Assembly (NCBI RefSeq): GCF_032854445.1
Contig: NC_088307.1
Span: forward strand, 2,916,001 to 2,980,000
From: Liolophura sinensis
Taxonomy: Eukaryota; Mollusca; Polyplacophora; Chitonida; Chitonidae
Reading direction: 5' to 3'
DNA: 64,000 nt
Shown: positions 1-13,779 of the stretch, piece after piece
Layout of the letters: the number at the start of each line of letters is the position of its first letter
Numbering within the stretch: the first letter of the stretch is position 1
The notes under the pieces: generated by a model
Seen by the model: only the letters and a program-made list of their open reading frames with translations
The model's database searches: none
What the model was told of the DNA's origin: nothing
Translations under genes and position numbers: made by a program

Positions 1-1284
1 TTCGCGACGATATATGGCTGCAATATTTTGATATAAATAAAAGCGATGTTAAGCCGTAATCGTTCATTCATTCATTCATTCATTCATTCATTCAATTAGT
101 GTTACAAAAATCTTATTGTATAGAAAGATGCCAACGAGAATGTATACAGTTCTCAATTTAGTTCTTATCTTTTGTAGGTTGGTAATTTATTGGTTTTCGA
201 AACCAGACCCTTTTGTGTAATATACATGGATTAGATTGGTTTTACATACAACATGCATTTTTAGCTTATCAAGATAACTTGTGGATCTATATGGATTTGT
301 TTTATTATATATCAGCCCGTATCTACATTGATATAGTTTAATCGTGACCTATCCCTACAGTGACTATAGTGGGCGTCAACCCTCCAAAACGACACTACAG
401 TCAAATGACTAAGAATGAACGGATAACAACACTTGTACGGTATACGCTATATAACGTATACACCCGCCTTGACCGCAGACATTCTTGTGATGTCACGTGA
501 TCTGCACATGCCCATGTTAGGCTGTACATATGTATACATGTTTACGATCAGTTATAGCGCTGGAGGCGATGGACTGTCTATCGTATGACCTCTATAACAG
601 GGGTAACAACCCGATTACGCCTCTGCGATGGGATTAGCACATGCGCAGTGTTGTGTGTCAAGGAAATGTGATTAGGCCTAATCTTAAGAAGAACCATAAA
701 AAACAAAACCGTGACTTGTAAATATTTCAGGAGAGAGACCTTTCAGCTTTTAGGACGCTGAACTGTGAAGAAGGACAAATATATATATATTTATATTGGG
801 TTATGAAATGAACACTTGCAAGGTATGGTAGATGGTTGAGTTCAAGCCTCTACCAAACACTGGATTTATGGTTTATAGAGAATACTCGCAAAATTATACT
901 TTGTGGCTTTATATTACACATCTGTCAAAACATTAAGGATACAAAAATCAAAACAATGATGTGTCTATGTCTACTCAAAGCTGTTTACATCAAATGTGTT
1001 TACATCAGACACATTGACATCAAATGTGTCTACACCAGAACCATTTACATTCAATGAGTTTAACAGCAGATATGTTTCCATCAAATGCGTTTACATAGGA
1101 TATGTTTCCTACTCAATGTGTTTACAACAGATACATCCAAAGGTGTTTACATAAGACACATTTACATCAAATGTGTTTACACCACAAGTTCTTTAGTCAA
1201 GTTCTTTTTTCTTTATTATAGATGTCATCAGGTGAGAAAAACATTCCTTTAAATCAGATTTGCAGCTGTGCATGCCAGTTGAGA
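1..1284. other. Non-coding DNA; (ATTC)n and degenerate TTTACATCAAATGTG repeats
   Basis: No gene recognised. Positions 61-97 are a short ATTC microsatellite. Positions about 985-1190 repeat diverged versions of TTTACATCAAATGTG eight or so times, an old minisatellite. The remainder is AT-rich and unremarkable. Confidence 0.6.
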
Positions 1285-1287
1285 GAC

Positions 1288-2625
1288 GCATCCATGTATG
1301 GAACTATACACAGGTGATTCACCTTTATCCATGTAGGGAACTATACACAGGTGATTCACCTTTATCCATGTATGGAACTATACACAGATGATTCACCTTT
1401 ATCCATGTATGGAACTATACACAGATGATTCACCAGTATCCATGTATGGAACTATACACAGATGATTCACCTTTATCCATGTATGGAACTATACACATGT
1501 GATTCACCTTTATCCATATATGGAACTATACACAGGTGATTCACCTTTATCCATGTATGGAACTATACACAGGTGATTCACCTTTTTCCATGTATGGAAC
1601 TATACACAGGTGATTCACCAGTATCCATGTATGGAACTATACACAGGTGATTCACCTTTATCCATGTATGGAACTATACACAGATGATTCACCTTTATCC
1701 ATGTGTGGAACTATACACAGGTGATTCACCTTTATCCATGTGTGGAACTATACACAGGTGATTCACCTTTATCCATGTGTGGAACTATACACAGGTGATT
1801 CACCTTTATCCATGTATGGAACTATACACAGGTGATTCACCTTTATCCATGTATGGAACTATACACAGGTGATTCACCAGTATCCATGTATGGAACTATA
1901 CACAGATGATTCACCTTTATCCATGTGTGGAACTATACACAGGTGATTCACCTTTATCCATGTGTGGAACTATACACAGGTGATTCACCTTTATCCATGT
2001 ATGGAACTATACACAGGTGATTCACCTTTATCCATGTGTGGAACTATACACAGGTGATTCACCAGTATCCATGTATGGAACTATACACAGGTGTTTCACC
2101 TTTATCCGTGTATGGAACTATACACAGGTGATTCACCTTTATCCATGTATGGAACTATACACAGGTGATTCACCAGTATCCATGTATGGAACTATACACA
2201 GGTGATTCACCTTTATCCATGTATGGAACTATACACAGGTGATTCACCTACACAGATGATTCACCTTTATCCATGTGTGGAACTATACACAGGTGATTCA
2301 CCTTTATCCATGTATGGAACTATACACAGCTGATTCACCTGTATCCATGTATGGAACTATACATAGGGGATTCACCTTTATCCATGTATGGAACTATACA
2401 CAGGTGATTCACCTTTATCCATGTATGGAACTATACACAGATGATTCACCTTTATCCATGCATGGCACTATACACAGGTGATTCACCTGTATCCATGTAT
2501 GGAACTATACACAGGTGATTCACCAGTATCCCTGTATGGAACTATACACAGATGATTCACCTTTAACCATGTATGGAACTATACACAGGTGATTCACCTT
2601 TATCCATGTATGGAACTATACACAA
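1288..2625. repeat. 37-bp minisatellite, about 36 copies
   Basis: The unit contains ATCCATGTATGGAACTATAC followed by ACAGGTGATTCACCTTT. Copies differ by scattered substitutions (CCTTT/CCAGT, AGGTG/AGATG, GTATG/GTGTG). One truncated unit lies near 2247-2262. Most units contain the perfect 13-bp palindrome AGGTGATTCACCT. Open frames here rotate through three frames because 37 is not a multiple of three, so they are not genes. Confidence 0.97.
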
Positions 2626-2639
2626 ATGTATAAGACGAG

Positions 2640-4044
2640 GAGACAGGTAAATTTAAAGATGCTAAAAACATCAGTATACGAAAAAGAATACATATGTTAA
2701 AACTTGGTCAATTCGTATAATATTATACTCCGTTCAACTGCATAAAATTTAGACTTTTACGTGTATATTTTCGTTTAAAGGGGTCAAACATTATTCATTA
2801 TTCGAGTCTGTACGTGAAAACTGTACTTTACGAATATGCTGACTGTGATTAGCTTAATGCGTTTGCATACAATTAGGTGCGCATGCTCTCTAAAAACTAC
2901 CGTGTACTAGTGATACACAGTGTTGTGGCAAAAATACACATCCACATTATTTTGTGTACCAGCAGTACACAAATTGTGTAATTCATGTAAAACAGCCACA
3001 GTGACTTGTGTACATATGTGTGTACGGCTGATACACAAGTCATTGTGGATGTGCATCTTTGCACACAATTGTTTTCAGAGAGTGGAAATTATGTGGAAAA
3101 CTTCCTACTCTCAAAAAAAAAAAAAAAAAAAAAAACCCAAAAAACAAAAAAAAATCTGTTAAATTTAAATATCTGAATAATGCTAGATGTGTATCTGTTC
3201 TTGCACACTGTTAATAAAGAACACATATTCTATCAAATCAACGTAAAGGGTTGTCTTGGACTAACAAGATATTATATTGGGATATGTGACACAGTATTAT
3301 ATTATAATAACGGAATGTATTCTATCATCACTCAAACAACAGGCTTTCTGTTAATTTTTTCTGTGCACATTTCGATGGTATACCCGCTAACGTGTATACG
3401 TGTATTTAGACATGTACGCACATAAATAAATCTTCTTTCCACGTTCAGTGGTACGCATACAGTACAATGTGAAGTGACTTCTGTCTTCAGCAAGATTTCC
3501 GACTAATGATGACATAACACACCCACTGGTGTGGTCTCTATATAGCATACATCATACAACCCTGGTGACTTCATCACGTTGTTCAAACATGCATGTATGT
3601 AGGTATATATATTTACGTTCATGACTGTTCATATAAAACCTTGGCATATTTATTGATAGCTCGAAATCCCACTTTGTGCACCTGGCCTCATCAACAAGTC
3701 CCAACGGAATTGAACACAAATACATGCCAGAGGCTTTTTTGAATGAATATAAACACACTGAAGTCGCTCGTGATTAGGAAATAAAATCGCTGTCCTTGGA
3801 GAACAATTTAAAAACCATATCCGAGGATTGTTGACTTTCTAAAGTTATTTTTAATATATATCACGTCCTGTTTACATGTTCGTCCCTCAACATTTCTCGC
3901 TTCCAAGCTGTGTAAAAAACGCATCGTTGCCTGCTATTACGTTGTACTGTTTGTGAACCATCTCTACGCTCCACGACCACACAAAATACAATATTACCGA
4001 AGACAAGAGAAGCAATCATGCAAAGTACTCTGCTTAATAGGCTG
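2640..4044. other. Non-coding AT-rich DNA
   Basis: No gene seen. It includes a poly-A tract near 3114-3152 and several inexact repeats of TGTGTAC/GTACACA (about 2880-3060). Confidence 0.5.
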
Positions 4045-4050
4045 ACTTGT

Positions 4051-4261
4051 TTTATTTATTTATTGACTGGTGTTTTACGCCAAACTCAAGAATATTTCAC
4101 TTACTAGTATATCACGGCGGTACACACCGTTGCTGCCAAACCTTTCCACATACGGCCCGAGAAGAAGCCAGCAGGAGCTGGACTTGAACTCACAGCGATT
4201 GTATTGGTGAGAGGTTTGTGGGTCATTGCGCCGCACTGGCAGGTTAACCACCTCGGCTACT
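4051..4261 (-). mobile_element. tRNA-derived SINE, near full length
   Basis: Reads on the minus strand from a tRNA-like head through a B-box-like GTGAGTTCAAGTCC to the tail ending CTTGAGTTTGGCGTAAAACA and an AAATAAATAAATAAA run. Part of the central domain is replaced or diverged around the CGGCGGTACACACC segment. Confidence 0.85.
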
Positions 4262-4734
4262 TGTTTTACAGGTTACTAGGTTAATTCAAAGTGTTAAATG
4301 TCGTACTATTATTGTCGACCATGTCATTTTTTTGTGACAAAATTAGATTCCTGGGCAACTTTTTCCACTTCTGGGCACACTAAGAATTAAAGGCCTGGAA
4401 TATAGAGTTCGTTGACCTGTGTCTTCTTGCCATTCAGCTTATAGAATAGCAGATTACACGTGGTGACAATGAATTCTCTCACGGTATGTGTCTAATTCAT
4501 GATCATCACATACCAATTTGCCGATGATACGTCGGCGAATGTTTTAAAGTTAATTGCTTTGCACTTGTTACGGTATACATCATATCTAAAGAGGAAACGT
4601 TTTTCGCTTACCACACTTGTTTACACTTTGCAGCGTACTTACTTCCTATCCCACAATACTTTGCGATTTAGGCGATAACGCCAACATGCATGTTTTACCC
4701 TCTATGTGTATGACTATTAATTTTTCAGTACGTG

Positions 4735-4866
4735 GAAAGGTCATTCAGCAACCTGCGGTCGTGGCTCTGCCCGGTTTTCTCCCACTATAATGCTGGCCGC
4801 CGTCGTATAAGTGAAATATTCTTGAGTACAACGTAAAACACTAATCAAATGAATGAATAAATAAAC
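4735..4866 (+). mobile_element. SINE 3' fragment
   Basis: Contains the central CTCTGCCCGGTTTTCTCCCA, CTGGCCGCCGTCGTATAAGT and the tail AGTACAACGTAAAACACTAA followed by AATGAATAAATAAA. The tRNA-like head is missing. Confidence 0.8.
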
Positions 4867-4869
4867 CAT

Positions 4870-7800
4870 TTCTTCAGCCGGTCATCAATTCACCTGATGC
4901 GCGTGTATCAAATTTATTTTCATGGTTGTTATTTAATTTATTAATTATTAATATTCAGTTAAATACGTTCATATTGACATGGGTGTGGACATAGAGGCTT
5001 CGCTATCTTGTTAATTATGTTGTGTTCGGGCGGCATTTTACACGTTTGTATAGCCACGGACAAAACGGCGATATCTGGATTGGAACTCTCAATCTGCCAG
5101 TTCATAAGTTTCAAAATGGTTCACACTAGACTGTAGACATGTACTTATCATGTTCCTGAGACCTGAAATACCAAAACATTTCTGAGAGTATAATTTTTTT
5201 TTTCACTTTTGCACACTGGCACACCCGTAATCGCAAAAATCTCATCCCAGTTGAAATTATAGGTGCAAAAAGTTCAAGATTAGTTTGTTTTCAGGCTATT
5301 TATGTGAAAAAGACTTGCGTGTGCACGATTTTATGCATGTAGAAAAGCTGTTGGCTTGATAAATGTTATAAAAAAGAAGAGAACAAAAATGAAATAAATA
5401 ACGAATGAAAAAAGAACAAAAAAATTAAAAGAAAAATAAGTTAGCATAGAATAATTGGAGCGTAGCTTAAAAGTACACACATTCACAGCACAAAATTATT
5501 GCATATCTAGGGCAACGTGTTTTTAGCTTTTTGTTTCATAAGCAGAACGCGTTTTCACTGATATGACATCCTCCAAGCTGGGGTTTGTCTCTCAGTTAGC
5601 AAGTGAGATAAAATGTCTCTTTTATAAGATGGACTTTGTATGTTTTTCACCCAGTTTGTAAGGTTTTTTTCGTTTAGTTCATAAGATGATCTGTATCTTG
5701 AGTTGTATTATGGCTTAAAGCTATATTCCATAAAAAAAATTTCCCGCAAAAAAAAAAAAGACAAGAAAAGCAACAAAGACAAAAGAATATCTTACATGTC
5801 TGGGGCTAAAAGGGATTGAAACTGTATTGCAATGTAACAAAATTATTTTTTATTTTTCTGTATTTTCAGGAAATTCTGTTAGTTTTCTACTTTCTCTATT
5901 TAACGCTCTCACGGATCTATAGATATTGGTTTCTATGACAACCTCACCTGTATTGTGATACATACATCACTACAGTGGCTTTCAGGGAAGAAATTCATTT
6001 TTAATTATCAGTGTATGGCGGACCGCATCAGTATACTTGCTACATGCTCTAGTTGTAGTTTATTACTATGTATATCGGCCAGTTTTGTTCTCGCGTCTTT
6101 CACGTTTGCAAAGCCACTTACACATAAACCAGAAGATCTATCCACGTGGTCATCAGTGACGCAAATCGCCGGGCGATGAAGTATATATGATGACGTCAAT
6201 GGAGATGGTGATGCGCGGCAGTGCCCGTCTGACTTAATCAGTTTCACGGGTACTTCCATCGGTATAATGTCGCGTCAAGATTTTCCATTTTGATTCTGCA
6301 TCAGTTTTGTTTATGGAAGAAAAAAAAAGACACACCCTTGTCAAGTTTGCATTTCAATTCTCATTTTTCCATTATACAAGAGGAAGTGTAGTATGCTATG
6401 ACTTCAGGAAACCGCAGTGCCTAGAGTGAATCGCTGACCTTTGGCTTGCGCTGCTTTCCACGTTTGGCAGCTTGGTGGATGGCAAGGGGTGTCCATAGAA
6501 CGTCATGTAAGACTTCATGCACGAGAGATCCCGAGAGATCCCGAGAGTAATGCATGGAACTGTCCAGGGAATCCTTGAGAATGCATGGGACTGAACATAC
6601 GTCACTTGTGACCTCAGTATTCTACAGTATGCATTCAAAAGAAGAAGAAAAGATAAACATATTAATTTTAACAAAAGGTTTGTTGTCTTAATGATGCTAG
6701 AATGCATTCTGTGCATTATTACAAAATACTGTGTCATATTCAACATAATATATGCTGTAAGTCTGATACAGTCGTTAATTCAAATCGATAAAATCTATGT
6801 GTTGTGTTAAACAGAATAATTTGGTGCAGTAACACTTCTAGCATAACTCACGCAACAAACTTTCTTGAAAGATTGTTACTTTTTGAGAGTATAGACGTCC
6901 ATGATTCTGCATTTATTTCATTATGTGTCGTAGTTTCCACGTGAGATACCAAAGGGAGTCCGCAATGCAAATCCAGACTTGAATAAAGACAATATAATTA
7001 AGACGTACAGCTTAGAAATCAAAGAGATTATATATAATGTTGTTCAAATAATACTTAATATAATAGGTTATAATTGGAGAGGCTTTTTCTCGGTAATCAT
7101 AAACAGATCTATTTGCAAAAATTAATAATTTTTATCGTATGAAGAAAAAAAAGAAAAGGAAAAAAAAAAAGAAAAAAAAAAAAAAGAAAAATAAAAACAG
7201 AAAGAAAAACGAAACTGCACGTAAATCCAGTCCCCAGAGCACACACATACATGCGACTTCAAGATCTACGTTGTTTAAGTACACACATGCCCTGGGATAT
7301 AGCGTGTTCAGAACACGTGTCTCGTATTAAAAATATTTATGCTACACGTATTTTATTATGTCGATTTCTGCACAACGCGACAGTTTTCTCTGTTTTTTCT
7401 TTTGCTTATATACTGGTAATACATAAAAGAGAAAAGAAAACAAAAAACTCTCTATCGTGGAAAGTTACCCAAAGGAAGCGCATTTTTATGTACGTTGAGC
7501 TTACTGCATATAAATCTGACACCTTATCAGCTTATACTACACTAATGAATTTGCACATACCTTCAGATATACACACCTGTACACGTAAACAACTCAGACC
7601 TTCTTACCTGGCTGTGAACTGCCCCGGGGCGGTCTGTAACGGTGCATACACGCGCTCTGAATCTTTAGCCTGTAATTACACCTGTATATTGTAAGATAAA
7701 CAAGAACGTCCCGTCAATAGTGCGAGCAGAACCCAGTCTCAGCGATGTCCTTCAGATAAACTTGCACGAAGGTTCGATATAATAGAAATGTTTACAGGAC

Positions 7801-8040
7801 ATTAACCGTTATACTATAGATACAAATATAGGTGTATATACAAACATTCATGCAAATAGAAACTGTCACTCTTGGAATACTCGTGTATTAATAAATATGA
7901 ACAAAGACGCCTAATGTGCGCAGTAATTCCGTTTAATCGAGTACTAGGGCTATGTAAGCATCCATTTATTACATCAAGGTCGTGCTACTATGACAGTTGC
8001 AAATAAAACGTGACTCAGAGCGCAGTTGTTGAATGTATAT
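4870..8040. other. Non-coding AT-rich DNA
   Basis: No recognisable gene. Low-complexity A-rich tracts occur at about 5750-5785 and 7139-7205. Part of 6407-6780 (notably the stretch reading TTAATTTTAACA) is shared with 12375-12490, marking a diverged interspersed repeat. ORFs up to 147 codons here match no family I know and lack splice or codon support. Confidence 0.5.
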
Positions 8041-8270
8041 TAGCTTATACTGGTATTAACCTATATCTTATATTTCAATTTTTAGCCAAACCCAGCCGCT
8101 ATTGCACTTCTCCAAAGTCCAAGTACATCAGCAACAGTTTAAGTTCACATTTGATGAAATGTTCACACAATCTTTAGGCTAAGTACAAAATTGAGGACTT
8201 GGCTTAAAGTTAAATTTGATATTAAGTCTTAAACCGGATTTGAACAACCGGGTCCAAATACCTGTTTCAG
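8041..8270. repeat. Interspersed repeat, copy 1 (partner at about 19430-19650)
   Basis: Shares ordered blocks with 19430-19650: TTTTTAGCCAAAC, TTCTCCAAAGTC, CAGTTTAAGTTCA, GGCTTAAAGTTAA, TATTAAGTCTTAAACC and a GGGCC/GGTCC end. Diverged copies of an unnamed element. Fragments recur near 10630-10700. Confidence 0.65.
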
Positions 8271-8295
8271 TTATTTATTTGACTGGTGTTTTGCA

Positions 8296-8400
8296 CCTAT
8301 TTCAGTTGGTGGTTTGGATGGCATGGATGGTTTGGCTGGCATGGTTTGGCTGGCATGTTATCTATGCCATGGTTTGGATGCCATGGCTTGTATGTCGACT
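8296..8400. repeat. Short degenerate GGCATGG/TTTGG repeat
   Basis: Alternating GGATGGCATGGATGG, GGTTTGGCTGGCAT and GGTTTGGATGCCATGG words. Simple tandem slippage; the ORF over it (Trp-rich) is not credible as a gene. Confidence 0.6.
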
Positions 8401-9440
8401 GTCTTCCCTGTATCTTACACTTATGTCACCATGATGCCTTATTTGCTATTTGTATACATGTAATTATATCTTACACAGGGGGCCTAATCCTTTCGGAGCA
8501 TACATATCAGGTTTTTTCAGGTCTTGCGATCATCGACTTGGGACGCTAGCTCTTTATGGTTTGCAACTTTTATACGCATTTCGGACCACCCTTAGATTAC
8601 TAATTTTTCGGGAATTGAATCTTAGCGATCCTATTCAACTGGTTTTGGAAAAGCTGCCTTTCAGTTGATACCATTAGCTCTATACAGAAGGGCGGTGTTG
8701 TTGTTGTTGCTGCCGTTGGAGAGGAGGTTCTTCTTTTTCTTAATCGTGGAGCCATTTCATTTTTTTAAATGGACATGTATCGTAGACTGTGACGATCTAT
8801 TGGTAAATTTTAATTTTTTTTGATTAATCAACCCTATCGTAAGTTATTTGCTTACAAAATTTACTACTTTTATAGACCTCCTATACGCGAGGTAGTCTTG
8901 TGGAGGTTAGCAAATCGTTTGTATTCCTGTAATGCTATTGTGTATAGCAATTTAATTAGTACACTCCCAAATTCCTAAACAGGTGTGAATGTCCAATTAC
9001 ATTATAAGGATATTAATAATATCAATTATAATAAAATAAAATAAAAATAATAATTATTATAATAAAAGTAAGCCAAGGAAATGCAAAATAATAAACAGTG
9101 GTTCCAGAAGTTTATTAAGACTATGGGTGTTTTTTTTTAACTTCAGTACATGTTTGACCACATCCATACCCCTCACTGTGCTTCACACCAGAACTGGGTT
9201 CAGTTCATGAAGCGTACTTAATGTTACGTAGCCCTTAGCTGTAAGTGTACTTTATATCTCTATAGCGTAAGTTGCCACGGTAATTATATAATCAAGGGCT
9301 TACTTTAATAGCAAAGAGAGCTGCCTGAACTAGTGACCCAGTTAGTATAGCAACCATGGACGGTTCTTTACAACCAAAGGTGATTCTTAGTCTGGAAGCT
9401 CCTTCACCGTAGGGTGGAATGCAAATATGTACAGTCAAAT

Positions 9441-10040
9441 GTAGCGGAATCATCGTGTCTGTAGCGGAATCATCGTGTCTGTAGCGGAATCATCGAGTCT
9501 GTAGCGGAATCATCGTGTCTGTAGCGCAATCATCGTGTCTGTAACGGAATCATCGTGCCTGTAGCGGAATCATCGTGTCTGTAACGGAATCATCGTGTAT
9601 GTAGCAGAATCTTCGTGTCTGTAGCAGAATAATCGTGTCTGTAGCGGAATCATCATGTCTGTAGCGGGATCATCGTGTCTGTAGCGAAATCATCAAGTCT
9701 GTAGAGGAATCATCGTGTCTGTAGCGGAATCATCGTGTCTGTAGCGGAATCATCGTGTCTGTAGCGGAATCATCGAGTCTGTGGCGGAATCATCGAGTCT
9801 GTAGCGGAATCATCGAGTCTGTAGCGAAATCATCGAGTCTGTAGCGGAATCATCGTGTCTGTAGCAGAATATTCGTGTCTGTAGCGGAATCATCGTGTCT
9901 GTAGCAGAATATTCGTGTCTGTAGCGGAATCATCGTGTCTGTAGCGGAATCATCGTGTCTGTAACGGAACCATCGTGTCTGTAACGGAATCATCTAGTCT
10001 GTAGCGGGATCATCGTGTCTGTAGCGGAATCATCGTGTCT
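9441..10040. repeat. 20-bp minisatellite, 30 units, no indels
   Basis: Unit GTAGCGGAATCATCGTGTCT. All 30 units start on the same 20-base register across 600 bp, with only substitutions (TGTCT/AGTCT, GCGGAAT/GCAGAAT, CATCG/TTCG-type changes). The array ends abruptly at 10041 (GTAGCATGG). Confidence 0.98.
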
Positions 10041-10049
10041 GTAGCATGG

Positions 10050-13000
10050 AAATATACTCTGTGAATTGTAATATATCTTTGGTTTTTAACTACATGTATT
10101 TCCAATACAAAAATGCCAGAAGTATATAGGCTAAACAAAAATATATTAAAATTTGCTACATTTTATATCCATGTACAGTTACTAATTCTCCTTAAACACT
10201 AATGGCTGATACTACCAAAGGAGTGCCGTATTGTTGCGGTCAGAAAAACTGACATTCTTTTCACGTGAAGTCATGTGACTCATACAATCACTCATAAACA
10301 CTTACATCCATACGTGAATTAAAATTTGAGGAAATGTCTGTAATTTTCACAATTCATGTCTGACGCGTGCAGATGAAGGAACGGAAGTGTTTCCGGTTGA
10401 CTCGTCCGCTGCGACTTGTTCATTTCCCGTATAATGGAAATGAGGACGGGTTTTCTGCGGGATTCAGGTGACCGTGTTTTACCATCCCTTGGGCTCATTT
10501 TGTCGCCACACCTCCCCACCCCCTCACTCCATCTCCCTCCAACTGTAACAGCATAATGTACCAATACCTCACTAATCAGCTGGGTCAGCTGTTCAAAAAT
10601 GCTTTAGCAGTTAACCCCCTAAATTAACTTAAGTCTGGTTTATTAAAAGTGTCATTAGATTTGTTGTAAGACGAGAATGGTATTAAGACTTAAGCCTGGC
10701 TTAACTATTAATATATATTCTTTAGAAATGTTTTTTCAAATGTTTTTGAGGTTTTCTTTTCTGTCTCTTTTTTTTTATTACAGACATGGCTTACAACCAA
10801 TATCTTGTCTGTACACACAAAAGCATGTGAGCTTTTCTTCTAAGACCATATATTACAGACATGGCTTACAACCGAAATTATGTCTATACTCACAGAAGCT
10901 TGCGGGGTTTTGCTTGCAACGAAAATTATGTGTATACACATAAAAGCTTACGAGGTTTTGTTATATAAAGTCCATTTCCTTACCGATATCCCTTATAACC
11001 ATGGCACGGGAAGAACATTACAGATCTAACTTTATTAATTCTGACGATAGCTGTTGTAATGCCATATACAGTATTTCCATTCATACGAGGGCTTTCAGGT
11101 TTGTCGCCTGATAAAACCGGTGTGCTCTACCGACATTTGCTCGGTACCTCACAGCCACATGCAGATCGCCATGCCTGCTGCCTTCAGCACGCGACGAATT
11201 CTACAGGTAAACTGTAGACATTAATAGCTTCAAAGTTATTCCGTTGTCGTTTCCATGTATGCGATTGACGGGATCGTTCGGCCATGAGATAATGGTATTT
11301 TGACGGCCTGCAGTTGTAAAAGTGCACACCTAGTCTCTTTATTATTATTATTATTGTTATTATAATATTCTGATACGTAGGTTTTCCTGCAGGCACTGTA
11401 TTTCACCAAAAACTGAGAGTTCTTTTTATTTTGAAAGTTTATTTCAGGTATATGACGATATCCTGTACTGGAAACGTATAAACGTATACGCTCCTGTATC
11501 ATAAGTAGGCCTAATTTTCACTGGATTTTTTTTTTTTTTTGCGTCTAAAAATTTATTTTTGGGGGACGAATATTTAGGTGAAGTACAGTATATGCGTTGT
11601 ACATTCACAAATCTACACATACATTCCTGCTTGCTCGCGGCCACCAAGTCGGTGCACACAGTCTGATCGCTTACGTTAGATATACAGCCTTTTCACGCAT
11701 GAACGAACCAGTCTCGGTCGGGTCAAGCCGTGTCAGGACTGACCTCCCCTCATTCCGGGATAGTCCATCGACCTGGATACAATTATTATACGACCTGTGA
11801 AATTTGCTATATTTATACCCTGGTCAAGTGGTCAACTGAGGGTGAACTTCGATCTATATTAGGAGGAGTTGCAATTTACTGGTCAAGCCACGGTCAACTG
11901 ATCACAGCCACGTTATTTGGGGGTGTATAACAAGGCTATGACCTGGGTAATATTTCCTGCCACATGTGAGAACTGATTGGGAAATTACAAGCCTGATGAG
12001 ACTCTCAAGTGCTCTCCTATGTTAAGGACACAACGAAATAGGCTGGCTTGTCTGTTTGATTCCCCTGGAAATCGGCAGTGGGGCTTGGGCGAGATTAGGT
12101 CAATCTAAAAGGAAGATCAATCGGAAAAACACAATGATTAAATATTTCTTAAGTTTTTCTATAAGAGAAGAAAAGAAATTCATTTCAAAGAATCAAAGAA
12201 TATGTTGGCTGTGTGTTTTTCTACATTGGTCAGAGTTAAATGTCATAGAGTCATATCTCAGTAATTTGGGATGGGTGGCGTAGGTGGTATTTCAAATGTC
12301 TGACTTGTTTTCTGTCCCCGCTGTATTTCTTCCTCATGTATTGGAAAATAAACAAGATACACACAAAACATGAATCCGTTAATTTTAACAGAAAGTCTGT
12401 TGTCTAATTGATGCTAGAATATATTCTTTTATTATAACATACTATTCTATCATATTCAGCATAAAATCCTGTGTCTAATCGAATTTTTATGTTGAATTAA
12501 TAGTATATGTGGGCAATATTTACCAGAACAATCCGCTGCAATAGCAGAATACATTCGAGCATCACTCAGACAAAAAACTTTGCTAAAATTAATAGGTTAA
12601 TATTTTTAGTGTACTTTCTTCATTTCTGGAGACAAACGAGGTCGTCGGCACAAAAATGGTGGTCTAGGTAACAGAACACCGTGGAAACATCTTGGCAATA
12701 ATGGAACAAAATGTCGTTAATGGAAGCGATCACTTGTGGCCTGGTGTGATTTCGGAAAGGCTGGATATTGCTCATGCGTGGATTTACAGGTATATATCAA
12801 ACATGTCCCAACGTTCAGCGTCTTGGCTAACGCTTGATTATTATTTTGCCATTTACAAACGTTATAGTCAAATGAATTTATTATTGACTCCGCAATATTT
12901 ATTAGAGAGGAACAGCATCAGTACTGAGTACGTGGCTTATACTGAGTCCTTGTCCAATTCACTCGACTGCAGCCTTCTGTGTGGAAATTTTTCTGGTGCG

Positions 13001-13420
13001 GTTCTTTCCTCATAGTCTAGCTTGGTCTCTTTCAGACATACGCCTGTCCGCCCTAGCAGATATGAAATATCCACGAGCACGAACACTAATCAAAGAAATA
13101 AATATAAAAATAATAAATAATGAGCAATAAAACAGAAATCGCACAAAACACCTGTCCAACAGAGCCGAAAAATCTCAAAATTTCCAAATTTTATGCATTA
13201 TTATTTGATACTATGTACATGCAGAAAAACGTTATTTGAACTGTGCAGGACAAAAATTTGAAGCTGCCCCAGTAGCATCCAGTATTTCATTATGGAAAGT
13301 TCAAATCTGGTTGAATTGCGGTCAAGGCTATATACATTTAAAAACGTCAAGCACACAGTGATTTGGATTTCGTTCACATCCAGCTGCGATATACATAAAA
13401 ACCCCACCGGACCGAACCGG
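10050..13420. other. Non-coding DNA with simple repeats
   Basis: No gene recognised. It contains a partial repeat of TTACAGACATGGCTTACAAC (about 10780 and 10855), a TTA microsatellite (11337-11365), a C-rich run (10511-10540) and a repeat copy at 12375-12490 shared with about 6660-6770. ORFs of 66-107 codons lack support. Confidence 0.5.
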
Positions 13421-13426
13421 AAGTAC

Positions 13427-13635
13427 TTGAGGATTCTGGGATATCTCGCGGAGTGGGCGTCTGGTATGTGATAAGGACCGATTATATGAGGTGTATATGT
13501 ACACAGATATTATAACATGCGATTGTGTGTGCATAATTACCGGCCCCTTATCCTCCTCCCCCTCCCCACCCCCATCCGGGTAATTCCTTCGCTCGCAGGT
13601 TATGACGTCACAGGTTATGAGCGTAAATTTTTCGG
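13427..13635. repeat. Duplicated 0.2-kb segment, copy 1
   Basis: Near-identical to 18783-19012: shared words GATTCTGGGATATCTCGCGG, TGATAAGGACCGATTATATG, CAGATATTATAACATGCGA and TTATGACGTCACAGGTTA. Copy 2 has an extra ATAAGGCTACATG insertion and a longer C run. Confidence 0.85.
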
Positions 13636-13639
13636 GCCC

Positions 13640-13752
13640 GGATTTCGCCCGGGCTCTGCCCGGTTACCTCTCACCACAATGCTGGCCGCCATCGTATAAG
13701 TGAAACATTCTTGAGTACGGCGTAAAACGAAAATCAAATAAATAAATGAATC
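13640..13752 (+). mobile_element. SINE 3' fragment
   Basis: Central GGGCTCTGCCCGGTTACCTC, then CTGGCCGCCATCGTATAAGT and tail GAGTACGGCGTAAAACGAAA with AAATAAATAAATGAAT. It directly abuts the end of the duplicated 0.2-kb segment. Confidence 0.85.
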
Positions 13753-13779
13753 ACATTAATAACAAAAACTCTTGGTATA

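Noticed and set aside
2017-2481. ORFs encoding Tyr/His-rich repeats
   Set aside because: By-products of the 37-bp minisatellite.
7251-7694. 147-codon plus-strand ORF
   Set aside because: No recognisable domain, low-complexity surroundings, no splice-site support.
9441-10040. CRISPR-like regular array
   Set aside because: There are no unique spacers between repeats; it is a head-to-tail minisatellite in an animal genome.
12692-13015. 107-codon plus-strand ORF
   Set aside because: No recognisable motif and AT-rich chance-like composition.
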